Below, one piece after another: positions 14,870 to 22,616 of a stretch of DNA of 43,451 bases. Position 1 is the stretch's first letter; the number at the start of each line of letters is the position of its first letter. A model generated the notes under the pieces. That model was not told the origin of the DNA. It searched no databases and saw nothing but the letters and a program-made list of their open reading frames with translations. The DNA lies in assembly GCA_020354045.1 (NCBI GenBank), contig CP070639.1, forward strand, positions 44,733-88,183. Direction: 5' to 3'. The translations under genes and the position numbers were made by a program. The stretch is from Anaerolineales bacterium (GTDB taxonomy: Bacteria; Chloroflexota; Anaerolineae; Anaerolineales; UBA4823).

Positions 14870-17461
14870 ATGAGTTCTGCTGAAAAAGTCAGCCCTATCC
14901 GTAAGCAGTACCTGGAAATCAAGCGGGAATACCCGGACACTATACTTTTCTTTCGCCTGGGTGATTTTTACGAAACTTTTGACCAGGATGCTGAAATTGC
15001 TTCGAGGGAATTGGACATTGTTTTGACTTCCCGTAATGTTGCCAAGGGTGTCCGAATTCCCATGGCGGGTATACCCCATCACGCAGTGGAAAATTATCTT
15101 GCTCGCTTGATAGAACGCGGCTATCACGTAGCAATTTGTGAGCAAGTTGGTGATCAACCGTTGAAGGGTATATTTCCCCGGAAAGTTGTGCGGGTTGTCA
15201 CACCGGGAACTGTGGTGGAACCAGGTTTGCTGCCAGGTGATGCGAATAATTATCTGATGTGTGTAGTTGTTGAGACAGAGAATGAGAGCTCTCATCTTGG
15301 TGTGGCTTTTGTGGATATCACCACCGGTGAATTCAGCTCAACGGAGATCCGTGGCGGAGATGTCCGGATGAGCATTAAAGCGGAAGTCACGCGCCTGAAA
15401 CCAGCTGAGGTCTTGCATCCGGATACTATCCAGTTTAGTGATGATTTACCTGGCTACAGAACTGCCTGGCCTGGCTGGAGATTTGAAGAGGGGCGGTGCC
15501 GCGATATTTTATTAAATCAATTCCAGGTAGCAACGCTGGATGGCTTTGGATTAGCTGGGAAGCATTTATCGATCAGAGCTGCAGGGGCGATTTTGCAATA
15601 TCTTTCAGAGACTCAACCAGCAGCACTAAAATTGCTCACCCAGCTAAACACATACAACCTGAACGAATTTATGACCCTGGATGCTGCCACCAGACGTAAC
15701 CTGGAACTGACTGAGACCATTCGGAGTGGATCGACCAAGGGCTCGTTGCTGGGTATTCTCGATAACACGGTTACTCCGATGGGCAAGCGCTTGATTCGGC
15801 AGTGGGTCAGCAAGCCACTCTTGGATGTGGATCGCATCAGGCAACGACAGGATGAAATCAACCATTTCTATCAGCAAGGGTTATTACGGGCTGAAATCAG
15901 GAAGGCATTAAAGGGTTTGGCTGATTTGGAGCGGCTGGCAAATCGTGTAGTAGCCGGGACCGCCTTACCACGCGATCTGGTCGCGTTGCGCTCCACTCTG
16001 CGCCAATTACCGAATTTGCGTGACAAACTATCTGAAACAACTGAGCTTGAATCCGTCTTAAAGGATTTTCATGTTTGCCATACTGAACTGCAGCTGTTGG
16101 AGGCCGCTATTCAGGAGGAACCACCAGCAACCTTGCAGAATGTTGGTGTGATCCAACCCGGTTATTCTGTTGAGCTGGATGGTGTTCTGGAGCGTTCAAA
16201 ACATGCCCGGGATTGGATTGCTAACCTGGAACCCGGGGAGCGCAAGAGGACTGGTATTAAGTCTCTAAAAGTTGGCTACAATAAAGTCTTTGGATACTAT
16301 CTGGAAGTAACCAAAGCCAATGTCAATATGGTGCCAGAAGAATATATCCGCAAGCAGACACTGGTGAATGCAGAACGCTACATAACACCAGAGCTTAAAG
16401 AGTATGAAACACTGGTGCTTAACGCAGAAGAACGTATCCGAGAAATTGAAGGTCGATTATTTAGTGAGGTGTGTACTACCATCGGGTCTTCTGTGGCACT
16501 CTTGTTGAACACAGCCCGGGCTTTGGCGAGGCTGGATGTGGTGGCCTCTCTGGCTGAGGTAGCAGCATTGGGTGATTACATCCGCCCAGAAGTAGTCAAC
16601 CAGGATGTACATTCAATCACTGCTGGACGGCATCCTGTCGTTGAGCAATCACTGCGTGGAGAGAGATTTGTTCCAAACGACCTTGTGTTTGAGCCTGAGG
16701 AGCGCATACGTATTATCACCGGTCCGAATATGAGTGGAAAGTCCACCTACTTACGACAAGTTGCTTTGATAACGCTGATGGCTCAAATTGGCAGCTTTGT
16801 ACCCGCCAGACAGGCACGTTTGGGAGTGGTGGACCGGATCTTCACGCGCATCGGCGCTCAAGACGAAATTCACGCCGGGCAATCTACATTTATGGTTGAA
16901 ATGATTGAAACCGCGAACATATTGAACCATGCTACTCCGCAGAGCCTGCTGATCCTGGATGAGATCGGGCGAGGCACCAGCACTTATGATGGGGTATCCA
17001 TCGCCTGGGCAGTGGTTGAGTTTATTCACAACCACCCCCAATTGCGTTCAAAAACACTTTTTGCGACTCATTACCACGAGCTTACCCAACTCTCGGAGTT
17101 GTTGCCTGGGGTTCGAAATTATAATGTTGCAGTGAGCGAAGCGGATGGCAAAGTGGTGTTTCTTCACCGGATTATCCCAGGGGGTGCAGACCGATCATAT
17201 GGCATCCATGTTGGCCAGTTAGCCGGATTACCGCGCCCCGTGATTCAAAGGGCTGCTGAGATCATGAAACAGCTGGAGACCTCAACTGGGAAAGCTGTGA
17301 GGCTAAATCCGCAGGTACCCAAGCAAATGGCATTGTTTCCAGATACTAACCCTTTATTACAAGAGCTCAAAGGGTTAGATCTCAACGCTTTGTCTCCCAT
17401 CGAAGCTTTGAATAAGTTATATGAGTGGAGAAAAAAGTTCCTCCATGAGGAGGGTGATTAG
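14870..17461 (+). CDS. mutS: DNA mismatch repair protein MutS
   Basis: 863 residues, full-length bacterial MutS1. The mismatch-reading F-x-E motif is F33-Y34-E35 in LGDFYETF. The ATPase has Walker A GPNMSGKST (about 616-624), signature STFMVEM and Walker B LLILDEIGRGTST (about 692-704). The next helix carries ATHYHEL. It recognises mismatches and small loops and recruits downstream repair factors; no mutL is in this window. The gene diverges from the ABC ATPase and its TAG stop abuts the TTG start of the DUF3786 gene. No Shine-Dalgarno precedes the ATG at 14870. Confidence 0.98.
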   Translation: MSSAEKVSPIRKQYLEIKREYPDTILFFRLGDFYETFDQDAEIASRELDIVLTSRNVAKGVRIPMAGIPHHAVENYLARLIERGYHVAICEQVGDQPLKGIFPRKVVRVVTPGTVVEPGLLPGDANNYLMCVVVETENESSHLGVAFVDITTGEFSSTEIRGGDVRMSIKAEVTRLKPAEVLHPDTIQFSDDLPGYRTAWPGWRFEEGRCRDILLNQFQVATLDGFGLAGKHLSIRAAGAILQYLSETQPAALKLLTQLNTYNLNEFMTLDAATRRNLELTETIRSGSTKGSLLGILDNTVTPMGKRLIRQWVSKPLLDVDRIRQRQDEINHFYQQGLLRAEIRKALKGLADLERLANRVVAGTALPRDLVALRSTLRQLPNLRDKLSETTELESVLKDFHVCHTELQLLEAAIQEEPPATLQNVGVIQPGYSVELDGVLERSKHARDWIANLEPGERKRTGIKSLKVGYNKVFGYYLEVTKANVNMVPEEYIRKQTLVNAERYITPELKEYETLVLNAEERIREIEGRLFSEVCTTIGSSVALLLNTARALARLDVVASLAEVAALGDYIRPEVVNQDVHSITAGRHPVVEQSLRGERFVPNDLVFEPEERIRIITGPNMSGKSTYLRQVALITLMAQIGSFVPARQARLGVVDRIFTRIGAQDEIHAGQSTFMVEMIETANILNHATPQSLLILDEIGRGTSTYDGVSIAWAVVEFIHNHPQLRSKTLFATHYHELTQLSELLPGVRNYNVAVSEADGKVVFLHRIIPGGADRSYGIHVGQLAGLPRPVIQRAAEIMKQLETSTGKAVRLNPQVPKQMALFPDTNPLLQELKGLDLNALSPIEALNKLYEWRKKFLHEEGD

Positions 17462-18103
17462 TTGAACGAGAATATCCTCGTGGAAAGACGCAAACCATTA
17501 GCTGAGCGGGTTGAGGATTTGAGGAAACAGTTGGCAGGCTTTGATGCGGAACAGCTTGCCATCCGATCTGGGGGGCAGTATAAGGAAGGGTCTGAACAAG
17601 TAAAAGAAATCCACTTTGAGATGTGGGGTGAGGATGTCTATTTAAACACGCAGGATTTTGTGGCGTGCAAATACCATGACAAAACTGAATTCGAGCTGGC
17701 ATCTCAAGCGCTCGTTATGTATTACCTGCTAACCGCGGACGGGGTGCTGCCCGCAGAGAGTTGGATATCATTTTCCGAGTTGCCAGATGGCAGGTTCTAT
17801 GCCCAGGCTTTTCAAGGATACACAGGTAAAGAATTGGGTAACTTCTTTGAGGATAGCTTAGAGAAATTTGTAATTGCTGCCAGGAAAGCAGGCGGCACAA
17901 CCTATCCTTTGGGAGATGAGGCATGCCGTTTTGAATTGTTCCCCAGGGTCTCCTTATTGGTAGTCAGCTGGTTAGGGGACGAAGATTTTCCTTCCACATA
18001 CCAGGTGTTGTTTAATAGCACAACCAGTCATTATCTACCCACGGATGCCTGTGCGATTGCCGGAAGTATGCTAACTCGAAGAATTATTGCTGCTGCTTTG
18101 TAG
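17462..18103 (+). CDS. DUF3786 domain protein
   Basis: 213 residues starting with TTG directly after the mutS stop; AGGAGG at 17448-17453 lies 8 bp upstream, supporting this start. The pattern is that of DUF3786: an N-terminal helical segment, a central ALVMYYLLTADG then WISFSELPDGRFYAQAF, and a C-terminal FELFPRVSLLVVSWLGDEDFPSTYQVLFN with YLPTDACAIAGSM. No catalytic residues are recognised and no role is proven. DUF3786 proteins are most often met in anaerobes, sometimes near corrinoid-related genes. Here it is coupled to mutS, which may only reflect readthrough. Confidence 0.75.
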   Translation: MNENILVERRKPLAERVEDLRKQLAGFDAEQLAIRSGGQYKEGSEQVKEIHFEMWGEDVYLNTQDFVACKYHDKTEFELASQALVMYYLLTADGVLPAESWISFSELPDGRFYAQAFQGYTGKELGNFFEDSLEKFVIAARKAGGTTYPLGDEACRFELFPRVSLLVVSWLGDEDFPSTYQVLFNSTTSHYLPTDACAIAGSMLTRRIIAAAL

Positions 18104-18120
18104 AACCTATTGAAGAAAAA

Positions 18121-18993
18121 TTATCCAAGCCCGAAGCTATTTGCGAAGGTCTTAATAGCGTCTATATGCTCGTTGGGCGTGTAAAACCCGCAACTCATAG
18201 TGTTAATTGAAAAATGGGTGGCTCGCATTGCTTTCCATTCGTCTACTTGTGTCTGCCAAACAACTGGATTGCCTTCACCATAGGGCAGCCTGGCTTCTAT
18301 ACCTACCGAAGATGGATCTCTGTACTCTTCTTGCAGGAATCGATCTAATTTCGCCAGGGATTTTTTGGCTTCCTCGGCTGACCTGTAGGTAGGCATCCAT
18401 CCATCACCAATCCTTGCTACCCTGCGTAAAACAGGTTCTGCATGACCTCCAAACCAGATGGGGATAGGTTGTTGAATAGGTAGAGGATTCAAACCAGCAT
18501 CAGGAATGTTGTGCCAGCGTCCGCGGTAGGTCACCAGTGGCTTTGTCCAGAGCAAGCGTAGTATCTCTACCTGCTCTTCAATACGCCTGCCACGGTTATG
18601 AAAATTCTCATCCAGGGCTTCATATTCAACCTTATTCCAACCCAAACCTACACCAAGCCGAAGGCGTCCATGACTTAATATATCCAGGGTCGCGGCTTGC
18701 TTGGCGACCAGGGCGGTTTGTCGTTGGGGGAGGATGATGATGCTGGTGGTAAAACCAATCTTTTCAGTTATTCCTGCCAGGTAGCTAAAGAGTGTAAATG
18801 GTTCAAAGAATGAATCCTGATAAGTGTAGGGACCTCGAAAACCACCAGGACGATCCGGATTTGCTCCTAAAACATGATCGTAGGCCAGGATATAGGAATA
18901 CCCCAACCCTTCAGCAGTTTGCGCATAGTCACGAATAGCATATGGATCGCTGCCAAACTCAGTTTGTGGGTATACAACACCAAAGATGTTCAT
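18121..18993 (-). CDS. Luciferase-like (LLM class) F420-dependent oxidoreductase
   Basis: 290 residues with a luciferase-like TIM barrel: an N-terminal FGVVYPQTEFG, ILAYDHVLG, TSIIILPQRQTALVAKQAATLDILSHGRLRLGVGLGW, then PIWFGGHAEPVLRRVARIGDGWMP. This segment order fits F420-dependent rather than FMN-dependent members, but the cofactor is inferred from family resemblance only. It is the last gene of the minus-strand run that begins with the T-box leader and lies 55 bp after the hydrolase gene. SD AGGAG. Substrate unknown; no F420 biosynthesis genes are in the window. Confidence 0.85.
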   Translation of the reverse strand: MNIFGVVYPQTEFGSDPYAIRDYAQTAEGLGYSYILAYDHVLGANPDRPGGFRGPYTYQDSFFEPFTLFSYLAGITEKIGFTTSIIILPQRQTALVAKQAATLDILSHGRLRLGVGLGWNKVEYEALDENFHNRGRRIEEQVEILRLLWTKPLVTYRGRWHNIPDAGLNPLPIQQPIPIWFGGHAEPVLRRVARIGDGWMPTYRSAEEAKKSLAKLDRFLQEEYRDPSSVGIEARLPYGEGNPVVWQTQVDEWKAMRATHFSINTMSCGFYTPNEHIDAIKTFANSFGLG

Positions 18994-19048
18994 ATTAATT
19001 CTCCTATCTTGGAGAGGGTTATTACCAGGGAGATGCGCTCTAATTTAC

Positions 19049-19852
19049 TTACAATGAACGTAAGAAACGTTGCAATACCTGATTATAAGTGTCAGGTTGT
19101 TCCAAATTTGGCAGGTGGCCAGCTTTTTCAATGATCACCAATTCTGCCTCTGGTATGCTGTTATGCATGGATTGAGCTTCCGTGATTGGTATGATCTGGT
19201 CATCAGCACCGTGGATGATCAAGGATGGGCAGGTGATATTGGGCAGCAAGAGGGTGGAATCCGGTCTGGTTTTCATTGCCAGCAAGGAAGCGACTATACC
19301 TTCATGGGTGGCTTCATCCATGATTCCCTCAACTCTTTTAACGAGTTCAGGTTTGTTTGCATATGCACTGGGTGATATGAGCTTCGGAAGCATAGCTTCA
19401 AATATTGCCCGCGAGCCAGAATGGGTGACAGTATCTACTGCCTTATCTCTGTTGTTTTGTGCTTCAAGTGAGTCGGCACCGGCGCGCGTGGCGGTCAGAA
19501 CCAGAGAACGCACTCTGTTTGGATAGAGCCTGTAAAATGCAAGGCTTATATAGCCGCCCATCGAGAGACCTGTGACCACAACGGGTTCCCTGATGCCTAA
19601 ATCTGTGAGCAGATTGGCACAATCCTCAGCGAACATATCCATAGAGAAGTGTTGTTTCTCAACCTGCGCCGCGAGAAGAGCTGATTGACCATATCCGCGT
19701 AAATCCGGAGCAATACAGCGGAATTGTGAGGATAAGCCCTCGATCTGTTCTTCCCAAAGTTTTTTACTCAGGGGATAGCCATGGATGAAGAGAATCGGGG
19801 TGCCTTGACCCTGATCGATATATGATAATTGATTGTGTTTATTATTTTGCAT
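19049..19852 (-). CDS. Alpha/beta-fold hydrolase
   Basis: 267 residues with a complete catalytic triad in typical order: oxyanion-hole HGYP near residue 25, nucleophile Ser in VVTGLSMGGYISL (about 97), acid in IIHGADDQIIP and His in KAGHLPNLEQP near the C-terminus. No signal peptide. It resembles soluble esterases and 3-oxoadipate-enol-lactonase-like enzymes, but the substrate cannot be assigned. It starts 31 bp after the canonical valS with GGAGG before the ATG, so it is probably in the T-box-controlled transcript. Confidence 0.88.
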   Translation of the reverse strand: MQNNKHNQLSYIDQGQGTPILFIHGYPLSKKLWEEQIEGLSSQFRCIAPDLRGYGQSALLAAQVEKQHFSMDMFAEDCANLLTDLGIREPVVVTGLSMGGYISLAFYRLYPNRVRSLVLTATRAGADSLEAQNNRDKAVDTVTHSGSRAIFEAMLPKLISPSAYANKPELVKRVEGIMDEATHEGIVASLLAMKTRPDSTLLLPNITCPSLIIHGADDQIIPITEAQSMHNSIPEAELVIIEKAGHLPNLEQPDTYNQVLQRFLRSL

Positions 19853-19883
19853 GGGACCTCCGGTTTACTCCGAATTAGGGTAA

Positions 19884-22589
19884 CTATACGAATCCATTTA
19901 ACTGTTGCTGCAGCTTGGTAGCTGTCTCTTGAAAGGCTGCCAGTTTTTCCCTTTCTTTTTGAACAATCTCTGGCGGTGCTTTCTGTGAAAAAGGACCTGA
20001 CAATAGGTTTTGCAAGCGCGCTACTTGTGATTGAGTAAGGGCTAGTTCTTTCTCCAGGCGGATTCGTTCTTCGTGGGTATCAACCAGACCAGCCAAAGGT
20101 AAATAAATTTCAACTGGCCCTACAATGAGGGCAATATGACCTTCAGGTTTTCCATCAACTGAATTTAAGATCTCTGTTGAGCTACTGTCCAACTGGGCTA
20201 ATGAGGTTATGGGTGCAAACAATTCTTTCATAACAGTCGCATGAGATTGGGAAACCAGTAAAGCAGGAATCTGCCTGCCCGGTACGACATTTTTCTCTGA
20301 GCGCAAGTTTCGTATAGCACGAACAACCTCTTGAATAATGGTGAAATCGGCGATTTTCTCGGCTTCCCAGCCTTCTTCTTGTCGCGGCTCGGGCCAACGG
20401 GCGACTATCAAGGCTTCTGGCCAACCTTCTCCAGGAGCCAGGTGCTTGGAGCAGGATTGAGCTGCATTTTTTAGGTGCCTCCATAACTCCTCAGTAATGA
20501 ATGGAATGAACGGGTGGAGTAATCTCAGGCTAAAATCAATCACTCTAGTCAGAGTGTAGGCAGTGTAAAAGGCACGATCACCACCCTCGGCAAGTTGGAG
20601 CTTGGCAATTTCAATATACCAATCCGCAAAATCGCTCCAGAAGAAGTCGTAAATATGGCGCCCAGCTTCGCCATATTGGTAATTTTGAAATAGGCGCTCA
20701 ACATCGCGGATAATGGTTTGCAGCCTGGCCCAAATCCACGAATCAGCAAGCGTCCATTCAGGTTCGTTAGAAGGCTCACCTGGTAGGTTGGGATATGTGT
20801 TGATCACAAATCGCCCGGCATTCCAAATTTTATTTGCAAAATTGCGATTGGCCTCGACCTTTTTTACACTCAGATTCATATCATTACCGGGTGTTGAACC
20901 GACGAGTAAAGTGAAACGTAATGCATCTGTGCCTAATTCATCCATGACTACCAGGGGATCAATCACGTTACCATATGTCTTACTCATTTTGCGACCCTGT
21001 TCGTCCCTGATCAAACCGTGTAAATATACGGTCTCAAATGGGACAGTACCAGTAAATTCAATCCCGAACATGATCATGCGCGCAACCCAGAAAAAGAGGA
21101 TGTCATAGCCAGTTTCCATCATGGAAGTTGGATAGAAATATTTGAAGTCTGGTGTTTCTTCAGGCCAACCCAGGGTGGAGAAAGGCCAAAGACCGGAGGA
21201 AAACCACGTGTCCAACACATCTGGATCTTGTGTAATTGTGTGGCTACCACATTGTGAACAAGCGCTGGGATCTTCCCGGGATACGGTCATTTCATGACAT
21301 TCGTCGCAGTACCATACTGGGATACGATGCCCCCACCATAGTTGCCGGCTTATACACCAATCCTGAATATTTTCAAGCCAGTTGTAATACACCTTTGTAA
21401 ATCGTTCGGGTACGATTTTAATTTTCCCTTGTTGCACCGCGGTGAGAGCTGCTTCAGCTAATGGTTGGATCGCTATAAACCATTGGGTTGAGATCATGGG
21501 CTCAACGATCTCACCCCCGCGTTGTGAACGGGGAATACTTAGCGTGTATGGTTCTTCTTTAAGCGTCAGACCTGCTTTGCGCATGTCCTCCCACAGGTTC
21601 TTGCGTGCCACAAAACGATCCTGTCCAGCGTAAGGCCCGCCATGTTCATTAATGTGGGCTGACTGATCAAGAATGGAAATTATCTCTAGCCCGTGGCGTG
21701 TTCCAATTTCGTAATCATTTGGATCATGCCCCGGCGTGATTTTCAGGGCCCCGGTTCCGAACTCGCGGTCAACATATTCGTCAGCTAAAACGGGGATTTC
21801 TCGCCCGAGGATAGGTACCAGGACTTTTTTTCCTACAAATTTTTTATAACGATCATCTTCAGGATGTACAGCAACTGCAGTGTCTCCTAAGATGGTTTCA
21901 GGGCGTGTTGTTGCAACAGGGATATACTCACCATTGTGATCAACGAGCATGTATTTAAAATAATATAAAAAGCCGGGCTCCTCCGAATATTCCACCTCTA
22001 AATCAGAGACGGCAGTCTTCAAGCCTGGAGACCAATTGATCAGGCGAGGGCCACGATATACCAAACCTTTCTCATATAGTCTCACAAACGCTTCTCGAAC
22101 GGCGTGCGATAGCCCCTCGTCGAGTGTAAAACGCTCTCTATCCCAATCACACGAAGCCCCAAGGCGGCGGATTTGCTGGGTGATGATACCTCCAAATCTC
22201 TCCTTCCAAGCCCAGGTGCGCTCCAAAAATGCTTCACGCCCGATTTGTTCACGGCTTGTTCCTTCTCGCAACAAAGATTTTTCTACCTGCAATTGCGTGG
22301 CAATGCCGGCGTGATCTGTCCCTGGCACCCACAGGGTAGAGTAACCTTTCATACGATGGTATCGGATCATAAGATCCTCCATCGAAACAAACATGGCATG
22401 CCCGAGATGCAACTCACCGGTAACATTGGGTGGCGGGATTGATATAACATAAGTTTTCGCATAAGGGTCAAAGCCGGATTGGTGCGGATCATTCGTAGGA
22501 GCGAAATAACCCATCCTCTGCCACCATTCATAAATTCGTTGTTCTGTTACTTTGAAATCGTATGTCTTCGGAAGCGTATAATCTGTCAT
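19884..22589 (-). CDS. valS: Valyl-tRNA synthetase, canonical bacterial type
   Basis: About 901 residues. I prefer the ATG at 22589 over the one at 22595 because GGAG then lies 7 bp upstream instead of 1. Class I features: PNVTGELHLGHAM (HIGH box, residues 60s), GTDHAGIATQ which is diagnostic of ValRS, an editing domain with ATTRPETILGDTAVAV, a zinc-type cluster (WYCDECHE and CSQCGS, about 425-450) and GRKMSKTYGN (KMSKS, about 537). The C-terminus has the valyl-specific coiled-coil tRNA-binding arm (VDTHEERIRLEKEL to the end). It lies 27 bp after a second, structurally different ValRS gene. Both are presumably controlled by the upstream tRNA-Val T-box. Confidence 0.96.
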   Translation of the reverse strand: MTDYTLPKTYDFKVTEQRIYEWWQRMGYFAPTNDPHQSGFDPYAKTYVISIPPPNVTGELHLGHAMFVSMEDLMIRYHRMKGYSTLWVPGTDHAGIATQLQVEKSLLREGTSREQIGREAFLERTWAWKERFGGIITQQIRRLGASCDWDRERFTLDEGLSHAVREAFVRLYEKGLVYRGPRLINWSPGLKTAVSDLEVEYSEEPGFLYYFKYMLVDHNGEYIPVATTRPETILGDTAVAVHPEDDRYKKFVGKKVLVPILGREIPVLADEYVDREFGTGALKITPGHDPNDYEIGTRHGLEIISILDQSAHINEHGGPYAGQDRFVARKNLWEDMRKAGLTLKEEPYTLSIPRSQRGGEIVEPMISTQWFIAIQPLAEAALTAVQQGKIKIVPERFTKVYYNWLENIQDWCISRQLWWGHRIPVWYCDECHEMTVSREDPSACSQCGSHTITQDPDVLDTWFSSGLWPFSTLGWPEETPDFKYFYPTSMMETGYDILFFWVARMIMFGIEFTGTVPFETVYLHGLIRDEQGRKMSKTYGNVIDPLVVMDELGTDALRFTLLVGSTPGNDMNLSVKKVEANRNFANKIWNAGRFVINTYPNLPGEPSNEPEWTLADSWIWARLQTIIRDVERLFQNYQYGEAGRHIYDFFWSDFADWYIEIAKLQLAEGGDRAFYTAYTLTRVIDFSLRLLHPFIPFITEELWRHLKNAAQSCSKHLAPGEGWPEALIVARWPEPRQEEGWEAEKIADFTIIQEVVRAIRNLRSEKNVVPGRQIPALLVSQSHATVMKELFAPITSLAQLDSSSTEILNSVDGKPEGHIALIVGPVEIYLPLAGLVDTHEERIRLEKELALTQSQVARLQNLLSGPFSQKAPPEIVQKEREKLAAFQETATKLQQQLNGFV

Positions 22590-22616
22590 GCTCATACTCC
22601 ATATTTACAATTTTTA

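Noticed and set aside
14831-15295. 154-codon open frame on the minus strand opposite the start of mutS
   Set aside because: It is fully antisense to conserved MutS codons and has no recognisable protein features.
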